In this document: one piece after another, positions 11,981 through 24,500 of the stretch
Position numbering within the stretch: the stretch's first letter is position 1
Layout of the letters: each line of letters opens with the position of its first letter
From: Hofstenia miamia
Taxonomy: Eukaryota; Xenacoelomorpha; Acoela
Length of the DNA: 64,000 nucleotides
Direction of reading: 5' to 3'
Assembly (NCBI GenBank): GCA_004352715.1
Contig: SCFE01000015.1
Location: 2,347,172 to 2,411,171 of the forward strand
Translations under genes and position numbers: made by a program
The notes under the pieces: model-generated
The model's database searches: none
Told to the model about the DNA's origin: nothing
What the model saw: the letters and a program-made list of their open reading frames with translations, nothing else

Positions 11981-12002
11981 ATGGATCACCCCTGTGATCC
12001 AT
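11981..12002. repeat. Inverted repeat (hairpin) 2
   Basis: ATGGATCAC and GTGATCCAT form a perfect 9-bp stem around CCCT. The first eight stem bases equal those of hairpin 1, so the two look like a duplicated hairpin unit. Confidence 0.8.
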
Positions 12003-12265
12003 GCTTTTTAGCATTTCTAGAGGGTAGCTGGCTGTGAGTGGAGTGTTTACTATGTCGTCACTGCTTGTGATGTGATGACGGCAGTTCTTTCAACCAATCA
12101 GGAGAATGCATGGGAGGATGGAATTAGTGTCTCACCTAACTTCTCAGTTAGCACATAGAGTTGAGGAGTTCTAGTGCATTTTTTGGTTGTCTTGTTTTGA
12201 TTTCGTCATCATAATTCAAGATGTCTTTGCATCCGAAACAATTAGTAACAATGATAACTCATATC

Positions 12266-12330
<65 letters not shown>
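12266..12330. repeat. (ACT)n microsatellite, 3' tail side of a LINE
   Basis: This is about 21 ACT units. On the minus strand it reads (AGT)n directly after the 3' end of the LINE at 12331-13446, as expected for a LINE 3' tail. Confidence 0.9.
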
Positions 12331-12331
<1 letters not shown>

Positions 12332-13446
12332 AAAATGATTTATTAATCATTAACTATAAACTACAAATGAGAAGTACTGATAACAATAAGCACCATATAT
12401 GAGTGTTTATCAGCTAAGGTACTTTGAAGTTAGAGGAATAAGTTTTCGTTATTCCACTTTCATTTAGGAAGTATTCCCGCATTACTTTTTTAGAAATTGA
12501 AGATGATCGCAAATGCAAGGGCAATTCATTAAAGATCTCCGCTGCTTTCATAAAGAATGAATTAGCAGCGAAGCTGTTTTTAATTCTATTGATCTTATGA
12601 AATGTTTTCAATCTTGAGTTGAACTTTAAGTGGAAACTTATGTAATTTGAAAATATAGAATTTTTCCCTGAAAGTATGTTAATAAAGTAGATAAGTGACA
12701 TGTACAAGAGATATCTTGTAGGTCTCATAATTTCAAAGTCTTTATAGAATTTTGTTACGTGTGTAAACCTGGGAACCTTGGCAATTTTTTCTATAGCCCA
12801 ATTTGACAATTTATCAATTTTGCTCCACTTAGTAATGTATTTCCCTAAAGTAAGTTGTGATCCGTAACTTATTATTCCGTATAAATGTGCACGATAGTAA
12901 TTGATGAAGAATGTTTTTGGAAATAAATTTCTGGTAGCAGTTATGGTTGAGTTAAGCCTAGCAAGCTTACGAACCTTATCATTAAGAAAATCAGTAAAAT
13001 CAAGGTTATCAGTAAATTTTACGCCAAGGTAAGTAGCCTTGTTTGAATTCTNNNNNNNNNNNNNNNNNNNNNNNNNNNNNNNNNNNNNNNNNNNNNNNNN
13101 NNNNNNNNNNNNNNNNNNNNNNNNNNNNNNNNNNNNNNNNNNNNNNNNNNNNNNNNNNNNNNNNNNNNNNNNNNNNNNNNNNNNNNNNNNNNNNNNNNNN
13201 NNNNNNNNNNNNNNNNNNNNNNNNNNNNNNNNNNNNNNNNNNNNNNNNNNNNNNNNNNNNNNNNNNNNNNNNNNNNNNNNNNNNNNNNNNNNNNNNNNNN
13301 NNNNNNNNNNNNNNNNNNNNNNNNNNNNNNNNNNNNNNNNNNNNNNNNNNNNNNNNNACAAATTTGTTTGAAATATCAATTTTTTGCGAAGTACGCAAAA
13401 TCATAAATTGGGATTTGTGAGTATTCAATTGAAGCTCATTTTTACT
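12331..13446 (-). mobile_element. 5'-truncated non-LTR retrotransposon (APE-type LINE)
   Basis: The minus strand carries the C-terminal half of a LINE reverse transcriptase. After NELQLNTHKSQFMIL (the usual N.L.LN..KS..M region) comes a 306-base gap. The frame resumes with KATYLGVKFTDNLDF and the C-terminal region (ARLNSTITATRNLFP, YRAHLYGIISYGS, FMKAAEIFNELPLHLRS). The sequence is open to a stop at 12414 and is followed by about 80 bases of 3' UTR and an (AGT)n tail. The part before the RT active site is missing, and the 5' side ends in another (ACT)n array. Jockey or CR1-like clades are possible. Confidence 0.85.
13052..13357. other. Assembly gap, 306 N
   Basis: This run of unknown bases lies inside the LINE. 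The reading frame is compatible on both sides but cannot be verified. Confidence 0.99.

Positions 13447-13504
<58 letters not shown>
13447..13504. repeat. (ACT)n microsatellite
   Basis: This is about 19 ACT units abutting the truncated 5' side of the LINE, with the same motif and strand as the tail array at 12266-12330. It gives a spurious poly-valine frame on the minus strand. Confidence 0.95.
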
Positions 13505-13505
<1 letters not shown>

Positions 13506-15895
13506 CACCTTTTATTAATAATAATACTAGCATTATTGTCATTGTTGCTACAACTAAAATCAACAATTGTTGATAAAGTCGTGTTGAAAGGGTTAATTAA
13601 CAGAAAATCAAAAATTTAAATGCCTTGTAAATAAAATTAACGCACAGTTGGAGTTAATCAAAGTGAGAAAATACGAACTAATAGAAATGATTATTTCAAT
13701 TTACATAAGCTAGGCAATATGCTATGCAAATTATAAAATTAAAACCTTGCAATTTAAATATAAATATTTAAAAGAATAATTAAAAAACAAATGCAGAATA
13801 AGATTTAAGTGATATTTACATAAATTTTAAATTTTGTCAAATGCCATTTCTAATGCAATCTTGTTCACAAAAAACAAATTAGTTTGTGGGAAATTTATAC
13901 AATTCAAAATTGCAATCTTAAACTAAATGTAAAGAAATTGTGAAAGCGCACTTAATTTTGTTTAAAAATTTTATGAACTTAACAAACAGATTCTTTATTT
14001 TCAAAAACCACTATAAGTGATAAAAAAATGAGGGATAATATTCGAATAGAATGCGTTGGATTTTATTCAGTATAGTTAAAAAGTAAAATATCATAACTGG
14101 CGGTTATAAAACGAAAACGGAGTTTATTGGTAACAGGGAAATGCGAAATAATAAATTCTCAAGATTCAACTCATTACTGTGTTATAGATAATTTGATTAG
14201 CAAGCAGACCAGAAAGAGAGAACAATAAGTAATAAATCACAAAGAGTTACTCAGGATTCCATTTTCACCACTTGCAATAATGGGAAAGACAAACGTTTTT
14301 TAAGCTGACAATAATTCTTGAATAAATTTCCGCTGGGGGCGCTCGACAAACGAGAGCTTTTCGATTAAAAGATATGACTTTTGACAGAAGGAGCCAGTGC
14401 GAGGAATCTTTTGCTAACTCAGTATATGGCGTTTGATGTAATTAACCCCCGTCGATAGACATTAAATCAATAACTCAATGAGTGATATTAAAAAGGTAAG
14501 TGTCTTCTTCATTACAATTCTCATAAAGACGCCGTTATTATGCTAATTTAAACTAACAGTTTCTATTTTCTTGCTTTCAAATAACATTTTAAATGAACCT
14601 CTTCGCTTGTAGTTCAGCATGTAAATGGCACCCAGTAGTAAATAAACTATAAACCGCAGAGAAACTTTGGTTCATAAAAATACATGTTCCCAATGCCTAA
14701 GGCAACTATTTCAATTTATATGCAGATTCTGTTAAACAGTGAAAGAAACAAGTGATAAGAGCAGAAAAAGATATCTCTCGAAGCAATTATCTACTCATGC
14801 ATTTGCATAGATCCAAATTTAATTGATATTACATGAAAAATCTATGCAATCACTAAAAAATTAAATATTTCAAAATAATATCCAAGAATTTCTTCAATTT
14901 TTTTAATACAAATAAACTGCTTATAGTTCTCGCTTGAAAAAACACGGCAAAAGATCGGCATTTATTAATAAACTAAACTGCAGGCAATGTATGAAAAAAT
15001 TGATATTGGAATAAACTTGTGATTTAATGGATATGTAATGAATTCGGAAATGTAAGCTGACATAACGTCAAAAATGTTTCACTATATTTATTAATTAAAA
15101 AATTTAAAAGTACTTCCAACCGCATTGCCGCTCACACTGCCTTTTGCTCATATAATTAAATTTCCCCCAGTATTCGTAAAATTGTTAATAAATATGAAAA
15201 ATTAGGCTAGCATCTATTTATAGTTTATTTGACCATCCTTTCAACATAGAGTTGAAAACAGTCATAAGGATAACATCAAACTCATTTGCATATTTTGAAA
15301 TAAAAAGATAAGGCATTATCAGTAAATTCCTTCCAGTTTCCATCCTTCAAAAAGCAAAAGCAATTACAAAGTTTCCGAAGAGACTTTGAATTTTCACATC
15401 ACACGCTTCTTAAGCAATTATTCTATTCTGTAAATAAAAAACAACTTAAGAAAAACTTCACCGAAAGCTCTAAGCCGTGGATGAAATTTAAAGTAGTTGC
15501 AAATTATGTCACTCCAATGAGACTACTCAGACAACAGTTTCATTGCCATGCTACCCAGCCTCATACCTTAATCTAATTCATGTATTTACTGAATCCAGAA
15601 GTCAAAATTTGGCCAACACATTTTAATGAGAATTAGGTTGAGGTCCAAAACTCAATATGACTAAATGTCAAGTTGCATGATATATTTAAACAAGTGCAAT
15701 GCGAATTGTAATTTAGAACATCCCTACAGGCACACAGTTGTTAAACTAATAATGCAGATTTATTGGAACAGATGTTTATAAAAAGCCATATTTAATATTT
15801 TAGCATTAATTTGGAAGAAGCAGCATGCGCGAAATTCAAAAGGAACCACATTTTAATATATTGTGCAATTCATTTCCAAAGCTTTTCAATATCAA

Positions 15896-15899
<4 letters not shown>
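13505..15899. other. Intergenic AT-rich sequence
   Basis: This is 2.4 kb without any open frame or repeat that I can name. Confidence 0.5.

Positions 15900-15934
<35 letters not shown>
15900..15934. repeat. (TA)n microsatellite
   Basis: This TA tract of about 35 bases abuts the iteron cluster that starts at 15935. Confidence 0.95.
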
Positions 15935-15937
<3 letters not shown>

Positions 15938-16190
15938 CCCGCAGATAGGCGGTCTTACCCGACTACGGGCATGCACGCAAAAAAATTCCCTGGTACGGGT
16001 AAGCTTTCAACTCCCCATTATGTGTATTTTAATAATTTATTTTCAAAAAAATTATAAAAAGTTTATGGAAAAAAATTAACACATAATGCATGCGAATTGT
16101 GTTCGAAATTTTCGTGAAAATTTTTATTTGTTGAATTGCAACAAAGAAAATTATATTCTCGGGTAAGAGCGAGTACGGGTAAAGAGTGAG
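15935..16190. mobile_element. Short non-autonomous element with TTACCCG/CGGGTAA iterons
   Basis: TTACCCG occurs at 15935-15941 and 15955-15961. Its complement CGGGTAA occurs at 15996-16002, 16160-16166 and 16176-16182. A further TACGGGC lies near 15965. The motifs form a left and a right cluster around an AT-rich core of about 150 bases with no coding capacity. The layout fits a MITE-like element whose ends hold transposase-binding repeats. No family can be named, and the right border is approximate. Confidence 0.5.
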
Positions 16191-17145
16191 TGCAAGTAGA
16201 TCGCTAATATGTAGAGAGAGAAAGTACCGTATATATGCTACAGAAAGACTGTGAAACTAGGAATTTCATTAAATCTCTAAAATTGGAGATCTGTGAAATT
16301 GCTGTTTCATAAAACCACTAAATTTAGGAGTTTGGAGTTGCGATTAGGATTTTTTTCAGTAAATACATAAAATAACTAGGTTTTCATGAAGTTAGGTAAA
16401 CGAAGTAGCAATTGCATAACTTCAATGAAATTTAGAGCTTTTACGAAATTCCTAAATTCAAATTCTCATTGTAACTACATAACAAGACAAAAGTGTTTGA
16501 TGCATAAACAAAATGAATTTTAGAACGTTATTCTAATTATCGTTTACTAGTGCTGTGAACTTTAACTGAATCAATGCTAACTGAAAGTAGCAAAAAATAT
16601 TGAACTGATGCCGATAAAGTGTCGGGGTCCTCAATTACCGGCCTACAGGCAGTTTGGAAATTTCGAAGGACTGGCAATTTTAGCGGTTGAAACTACAAAA
16701 CATATTTCCTGTTTTACTTGATAAAAAGGAATATTTTGCAGTTTGGAAAAATTCCAACAGGCTAAAATATTGCAATTAGAATAATAATAATTTTTATATC
16801 TTTGCAATCTCTCATTAATTTTGTTAAAAATCGAGATGCTTTGCGTTTTTGATTTTGTATTTTTAATTCCAATTTTTTGTGGAACAAATTAATACTTACA
16901 GAGGGAGTGTTTAACAAGGAAAATTTAGGCTGTGGGATTTACAAATGAAAATCTATTATATACAGAACTTTGAAAGTGTGTATTTTTCTAATATTAGAAA
17001 GAACACGCAGAACAAGTTTGAAAGACACTCGGTTGCAAACACATTAAAACGCAAATGGCATTTGAGAGGGTTAACACATCCTGCTCCAGACACTAGTAAA
17101 AATTTTTTACATTTTGAATATTTTTTACTTACTGATTATTTTTGA
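16191..17145. other. Intergenic sequence
   Basis: No gene is recognised. The plus-strand frames at 16945-17145 and 17114-17323 lack any domain, and the latter crosses the (TA)n tract. Confidence 0.5.
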
Positions 17146-17160
17146 ATATATATATATATA
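17146..17160. repeat. (TA)n microsatellite
   Basis: This short TA tract ends at a single N at 17161. Confidence 0.9.
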
Positions 17161-17161
17161 N

Positions 17162-17525
17162 AACAGTAGAAATCGTATCGGGTCTGAATTTGGAATTGAA
17201 ACCGAAACCCGATCGGAAGTATCCATAGTCCTAGTGTACTCAACAAGAGCAGAAAGTTGTCTTTTACCCAACCCCGAAACAAAGAAACATCCGATCCCTA
17301 ACCCGAAATCGTATCAAGTTTGAGAATTAAAACATGTTTTTAGTTTAATTGTAACATTTATTATTACATTAATAAGCGGAAATTACGTGATCATTAATTA
17401 TCTAATAACTACTTACTAAAATGAAGAGCCAAAACCACCAATCAAACTGACCCAACCGGAAAAAAGCAAAAAAAACCAACAATAATTCCAAATCAGGTCG
17501 AGTCGGGTCAGGTTTGAAACAAAGG
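17162..17525. mobile_element. Short non-autonomous element with CGGGT/ACCCG motifs
   Basis: CGGGTC lies near 17179 and again near 17504. The complement ACCCGA occurs near 17207 and 17301, with related CCGATC and CCCGAA forms between. An imperfect direct repeat (GAAATCGTATC...) occurs at about 17170 and 17307. The core is AT-rich and non-coding. The arrangement parallels the clusters at 1-110 and 15.9 kb. Borders are uncertain because the left one coincides with an unknown base. Confidence 0.42.
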
Positions 17526-18920
17526 TTAAGAGTACGGATGAAAACGCTTTGATTACCCCTGGTATTGAAGAAAAGTTAAAGAAATAAGGTATTTTAGAGA
17601 ATTTGATATTAACAAATATTCAAAGTGTTACATCTCAACAATTGACGATATCTCACGTATGATCCAAATGCTCTTAATTTCGACTATAAATTTCCTTAAG
17701 TATATTAGCTGTGGCACACCACTAACTGCAAAGTCAATTACAAAAATCAAAATTTTTCACGGTATTCACCTCCCACAAGAATTATGTTGCCGGACTTAAA
17801 CAGATACTGAACTATATGGGCCGAAATTTAAAAAGACTGACTATTACGCAGCTGTGCTACATATTTATAAGCAATGTAGTGAAAAACATTTAAACGGTTT
17901 GAAATTTTAAATTAGTGGTATATACTAGCCTAAAACTCACTAGGTTTTTCAGTTTCGTTGTGTAGATGATAAATTTTATTAGCAAACGTAATAAAAATGG
18001 CCCGAAGAAGTATTTATTTAAAAATCTTAAAATTTCTTAGGCCGGTTTTGAGAAGAAATGTTCGCCCCAAGTCCATATTTTACTTGAGTCATATTTATGG
18101 TCATACAATGTTTGAGGTGCACACTCTTTGAAAAGATTTGGAAATTGTTTTTCAGAAGAAAATATTTTTGTTGCGATAAAATCATGTTTGCAGACTCATG
18201 TGCCAAGAAGTATAATAAAAAATATCGAATGAAATATTTTATCTATAACAATAATTGCAATTACTTGTTTGTAGTGGAAATGAGAAAAATATATTTTCGA
18301 TTTTATTACATTAATTAATCCAATCAGAAAGAAATTGTATAAGTAAAAACAGAAATTGAATAATAAGATTCAAAGTTAGAAAGGATATTGGTTTGAGGAA
18401 AGCAGAGGAAGATTAGAAGAGAGGAATTACTCTACAATAAATGATAAGCACCAATAAAACTGAACAGACCATTTGCCAATCGTTTTGGAATGGGATTGAG
18501 AACATTTCCTAACTCCTAACGAAGATTACATTAAAATGCTGATTAACACATGTTTTTTGCATTTAGAGAAAACTGAATTATAATATATTCTTACACTCAT
18601 CGTGTTGAAAGACACACAAATAATTTAAATCCATTGAATTAGAAACATTATGTTTCATATATACCCCATCGAATTACAGAAAATGTGAATTAAATAAGAA
18701 ACCAATGGATCTCAAAAACAAGAACAAGCACACTAATATTGCAATGCCTGTTTACAAAACTCTAAAACTTTGATAACGTTGCCCTTGAATTCCATAGAAA
18801 AATTCTTTGTCTAGGTATAAAGTTGTGCTAACACTAGACTTTTGATTAACAATTTTCATTGAGTGGGTTTTGTATCGATACTTGACTAGCAAATATACTG
18901 GTTTAACTGCACTGCTTGTT

Positions 18921-18923
<3 letters not shown>
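17526..18923. other. Intergenic AT-rich sequence
   Basis: No gene is recognised. The plus-strand frame at 18097-18318 has no recognisable motif. Confidence 0.5.

Positions 18924-18955
<32 letters not shown>
18924..18955. repeat. (TA)n microsatellite
   Basis: This is a TA tract of about 32 bases. Confidence 0.95.
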
Positions 18956-18958
<3 letters not shown>

Positions 18959-20066
18959 GACAGAAGTACGGCATGGATTGTTAAAATATGAATGTATAAC
19001 AATAAGTTTTTAATTTAATACGATGTAAGTGAGTGACCGGAACTGATGTCTCCGCTGGTTCAAAATGTTAATTACCAAATAATTTTTGTAACAAAGGCAT
19101 TCTCGTTTGTCAATATTAAAGCAAGAAGGGGAATGATTAGTAGTGCAATGAGAATAATGGACATTTATTACAATCATCTAATTGAAGACTGCAATGAATT
19201 ACAGTGACTGAACGAAAGCGTAGTTGCTTAAAACAATTGGATTTTGATACCAAATGTTCAAAAAACATTGCTTTGCGACTTCCAATCTTCACCTCAAATT
19301 GTATCATGTTTCAAGCTAAATCTTTGAAAAAGACTACCATTAAAAATTTAAACTCCTGACAGATTTTAAAACTGGAACACTTTCTCTAGGCTCTTCACTA
19401 AACCTACGGTTTGTAATAACGAGATAGTGGAAATTTAAATCCAAGGATTTCTTGACTATGAACTTCAAGATCTTACGGTATCTAAAAGGTGGAAACACTT
19501 CTAAAATTGTCAACCAATGTGTTTTGTTACATTACGTATTATAATTGGGAGAGCAATTCGTACAACTAAGTATAATAACATTTTAACAATGACCTGTACA
19601 ATTCCAGTACTATTAAACAGGAAATAAATATTAGGAGTGGAATAGCAAAAAGACATAAATAAAACCTATAGACATGTGGTGGTGGCATAACTATATAGAA
19701 TTTCTACAAGATTAATAAATATTCAAACATTATGGCTAGACAACAAGAGAGCAGGACGACAAACTTGCGAGTTATTCGGCACTTAATGAATCTATTAAAA
19801 ATAAATATCGCCACAGACTTCTGCAGTTTCTATAGTACTATAAATAAACTTTTTATATCATGTTAGTAAATATCGAAACTCTTAATTAGCAATATATTTA
19901 GGTGCTGCTTTAAAACAGCACATTATATACTGGATACTCACTGATAGTGGTTTATGTATAATTCCGTGACTCTAAAATCTAGTGATTCCAAACTAATTAA
20001 AGTAATGTGTCACTACTAAATTTTGTTCGGACGCTATTGCTAAATATTACACAATGCAATTTGTTT
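18956..20066. other. Intergenic AT-rich sequence
   Basis: I see no gene, repeat or RNA here. Confidence 0.5.
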
Positions 20067-20084
20067 TATATATATATATATACA

Positions 20085-20130
<46 letters not shown>
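20067..20130. repeat. (TA)n tract, interrupted
   Basis: Alternating TA is interrupted by CACTGTGT near 20083 and by GT near 20123. It borders the iteron cluster at 20131. Confidence 0.9.
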
Positions 20131-20131
<1 letters not shown>

Positions 20132-21540
20132 CTCATATCTCGCTCTCTGTCCTATGAAAAGGTTAATTTAGGTGTACAGAGGGCGAGGTGAGCAAAAAAT
20201 CCCATAGTACAGAGAGCGAGGTATAAATCCACAAAGACTATAAAACGCATAACATTTTTATTGCTAAAAATATGAACGTTACTCAAAGGCATATAGAAAA
20301 ATAAAATTGAAAATTTTTTAACAACCTTGATTTTTCAACAAATATATATGGGTCAATATTTATATCTCGCTCTCTGTACACTTTGCTCCCTGTACATTTT
20401 AGTAACAGTCATAGAGCGTTTATTCTTATAATAAACTCCAAAAATCAACTGTTTATGCCAATAACCGTTATAATAATTTATATATATATATATATATATC
20501 AAAATAACCCAAAAAATTCAACTGTCTAATCTGGATTTTGCTTTCAGTTGCCATTTGTAACAGGATCTTGAAGTTGTATATTTTACTAGAGATCCAAATC
20601 AAATACTTAGGTAAATAAATATCATAGTATGCAAGGTGTGTGTAAAAATAACCACAAAGAATTCCAAGCTGTCTATCCTTGTATAATTAGTTATTTGACA
20701 CCTTTATCTTTAAGTAAGTGTGCTGATTGTTCAATTGACTGCTGATTGGAATTGGTCAGTGTAATTACAACAAGATTTTTACTATAGAAATTAAATGAAT
20801 AAATTAATAACTAACAATTATTATTTCTGTAACTTTTAAAAGGATTTGAAATACGGATTAGGCAAATTGCTTGTAAACACAATAAATGCGTATAATAGAA
20901 GATTATAAATATAAAATACAAAGGATCAAAAGAATTAAATAAAGTTTGATTGTGTTTTAATATTTTGGAAACAGTGAAGCTTAAAAATATTTTATTTCCG
21001 GAATAGACAAATTAGAGAATGGTGGATTAAATGCAACTAATACAATAAAGCTAAATATTCTTGTTAAGAAATTGTTTGTTATTTGTGATATTAATTACTA
21101 CATAAAAAATTGCTAAAAGTTAGTAATGATTGGATTAGACAGATTGCTTGTAAATATGATCAATCTCGATTACTTAAGCAAAACGTTCCGCTAAATTGTC
21201 AATACTATCATATAACTTAAAATTTGCGAAGGGTTTACCATAATTTTAGATTTCAATTAATCCGGTTTAGAGAGTGTGGATGGCAACAAATAAAAAAATA
21301 TGAGTAAATAATTGACTTCAGATTAAATAATTTCATTAATACTGCATAATATAAACTTAATTATTTAAATATTTGCAATCTACTGAGATATATGGATTAA
21401 AAAACGTTTAGGATAACGTGAAAATAAAATTTCTGTACATAATTATTATAAAAAAGCGCACGAGCGAGAAAATTTTTTTTCATTTTTTCGAAAAAGTGTA
21501 GACAGAGCGAGATATAAATATTGAAAGCGTACAGAGAGCG
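20131..21540. mobile_element. Element(s) with CTCGCTCTCTGTAC iterons in both orientations
   Basis: CTCGCTCTCTGT is present at 20139-20150 and 20366-20377, with a partial copy GCTCCCTGTAC at 20385-20395. The complement appears as ACAGAGGGCGAG at 20176-20187, ACAGAGAGCGAG at 20209-20220, ACAGAGCGAG at 21502-21511 and ACAGAGAGCG at 21531-21540. Copies are flanked by TATA or ATATCT. The left cluster lies between TA tracts ending at 20130 and starting near 20479. The right cluster abuts a TA tract at 21541. It may be one 1.4-kb element or two small ones. No transposase is encoded. Confidence 0.55.
20479..20499. repeat. (TA)n microsatellite
   Basis: This TA tract lies just beyond the left iteron cluster. 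Confidence 0.9.
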
Positions 21541-21560
21541 ATATATATATATATATATAT
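21541..21560. repeat. (TA)n microsatellite
   Basis: This TA tract directly abuts the right iteron cluster. Confidence 0.9.
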
Positions 21561-24500
21561 CTAATAATTAAAGCACGCATGTAGCTTATCCTACGATGAT
21601 ACTCTGATAGGAAATATTCTCGCAGTTGTCTTCCTTTGCAATGCATATGAAGACATAATGTATTCGCGTTTCCAATTGGATGAGTTAGGCATGCACATTT
21701 CGAATGATGCTTAGATGTTGTTAACTCATTCATTTCTTAAAACACTGAGGACGAATATATCGGGTAGATATGAATAATAACAAAACTATTACAAAATGAT
21801 GAGAAGAATTTGGGTGGAAATTTATTGATATTAGTTGTAAATCAGGATTAGAAATTTCAGTAACACTTTTAGGTCTCATAGGACACTAATCCACGTTATT
21901 GTAGGTAATATTTCATCTTTATCACAGGAATTTATTAACTTTCTATGCATTGGAAATACATTAAAATAACAATGTACATATTGATGTACTTGTTTGAATT
22001 TTTCACAAGCAGTCTCTTATATTGTTACTGTAAAAAGTTGAAGAATAATGCCACCCATCGTAATAACAAGAAACATTTTAATCTTAAAGAAATTTAATAT
22101 ATGTTCATCGAAGGATTTTGGCGAACCCGACCACTGCGTTAATGCCCTAATGATAAGAAATCTTGACATTTTTCAAAATAAAAGTATATGCTAATTGTGT
22201 CAATAAAAAACTTGTTTGAATTGGCTAAAATTTTGCTACGACAGATTTACTATCATTTCAGCTAGGATTTCTTAAGATTAGTGAATGACGAAAAAAATAT
22301 TTAATTGGACTATAAAATCCGGTGCAGAAAAACCGAAAGTGGAGCGAAAAGTAAAGTAAACTGATATTGAAAATCCTTTCTCCTTTCTCTAGAGCAAACA
22401 ACATATGTGGTTGCTTTCTGTCTGATTACCCATATTATTAGCAAGTAAAAGTAATAGTCACTTTGAAGGTCACATAATTAACATTGAAAAGCTTGTTGCC
22501 AACCTAATACAGAACAGCAAATCGAATTGTGGAACAAGAAAACCGCTAATTTAACGCCAAGTGAAAATCGACAACTATGAAATGATCCAGCGAAATCGTT
22601 TAAAAAGGGAAATTCCTCATTTTAATTAGAGGAAATCCAAATTTTAAATTTCCTTTACCATTGAATATAATTTGCACGCTCAGAAGTAAAAATAATATTT
22701 CTCTCATTTCAATATTAATCTAATAAAAAATTAAATATAATATATGCATATATCGAGTGAACTGCAGAAATTCCTACTACGCGCAATAATATCTGCAGTG
22801 CAACATCAATATCAAATATTTTCAAATGCAATAGATTGAATACTGTTTTAAGATGGAAACAGAAGTGTTACCAATTTCGAAGTTAAGTTAGCTTTTAATT
22901 TTGTGAGAATTGATATCAACCATTATTAGTGGCTAACCCAAAAAGTAAGAAAAGTGGAAATTTTGACATTAATTTTTCCAGGGTTTTTAAAAATATTATT
23001 ACTTGTTTTTGACTGAAATTACCAGAAAAACTAGCAATGTGAATGAGGAGCGAATGAGAAAATTCCTTTTTCAATAAATGAAGTAAGTCAAAATTGAGGT
23101 CAATTTTCTTTAGGTCAATTACTTGAAGATTGAGTTGCATTGGCAATCAGTCTGAATCAACATCTATCATTAATTCTCAAAATGTATTCAAGAGCTTATA
23201 ATAATTGAATTCCAGAATCATCAAAATAGGGCAAACGATGTCAGAATGGCATTTACTGTTATTTTATCATAGTTTCAACAACATGCTTCGAATGTCGAAG
23301 AATTTAACTCGTTTGTTGAATCCCAAGAATTTAGCGGACACACGAAGACAATTTTGGAAAAATATTTCAAATGAAAAGATAATTGGAGTGCTTTGAATGC
23401 AAATGTATTGTAATACTTGGTGTAAGGCATCAGCTTCCGAATGTTAAAGCTTACAAGGGTTATTAGAACAATCAAACTAGGCAGTAACAAATTTGATGAA
23501 CGCTAAGAGCAATTTCCATCTTTGCTTAAAAACAAAAGTAATTTGGATTCAAATTCTCTCTATGAAAATTTTATTATTTCTCAACATTCCAACGGGCTAT
23601 AAAATACGGCACTCTGCGCACACGCGATTGAAAAAAAAATATATCTTACTTCTCCATTAGCAATTTTGGAAAATCATGCATCATCCACAAGGTATAAGCA
23701 GCAACCTCTTCCAAAATGCTTTCCACAGACAGGGTTCCTTAAGACTAATCTATGAGTTTTTAAGGTTAAAAAAGTTATTGAATTTAAAAACGTTAATTAA
23801 TACGTTAAAAACAAAAAAATTTATCGAACCAAAAATGAAACGAAAATAGTTGTTTTAATGATGTTCTACATTTCAAAATTCGATCGCATCTCAGTAAACA
23901 AAAACAAAGCCAATTTGCAAGCGTTTTCGTGTGCAAATCGATTTCAAACTTCAGAGTGCACACTTCAAACAATGGAAGAAACACACTCAACAACTAGAGC
24001 ATTCAACAAACTCATTCAGGTTGCCCAGTGTTTTTGGCAAATATTTCTTATCAAACGGCTGTTAACTAACAGGGTCATCCTGCTTTAAGTAAAAAGAATG
24101 TTTTTTTTCTAGCTTGCATTAATTGACATAGTTGTGTGGATCCTTAAAATTCTGAAAGTAATTTAATAAATGCTTAAAACAAGATAAAAACATTTATTAT
24201 TATGCAAAGGAGCTTACAAACATTATTTAGCTCAACTTGCTATCTCTTGCCAAAATTTTAGATATCATAAAAAACAGCGGTAGAGCAACGTGCATTGCGG
24301 GAAAAACAATCGCGAAAAAATCAATTTCTTTTTTTCAGTTTGTACGTTCAAATACGCCTAAAATCACACTATGTACTTGTTATTAGTTTGGAATCCTCCA
24401 TTTGGAAAAGTCTTTAATTACCAGATCTAAGCCACGATCTCATTAAAACTGAAGAATCAATTGTGCAGTTTAGTTCAAAGAAAAGCAAAAATAATCAAAA

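Larger units (their letters stand above)
11705..12265. other. Intergenic sequence with two hairpins
   Basis: No open frame is recognised. The stretch is less AT-rich than its surroundings and contains the inverted repeats listed at 11936-11957 and 11981-12002. Confidence 0.5.

Noticed and set aside
13009-13566. Frame with a long valine run
   Set aside because: The valines come from the (ACT)n array and the frame crosses a gap. Only the LINE part after the array is coding.
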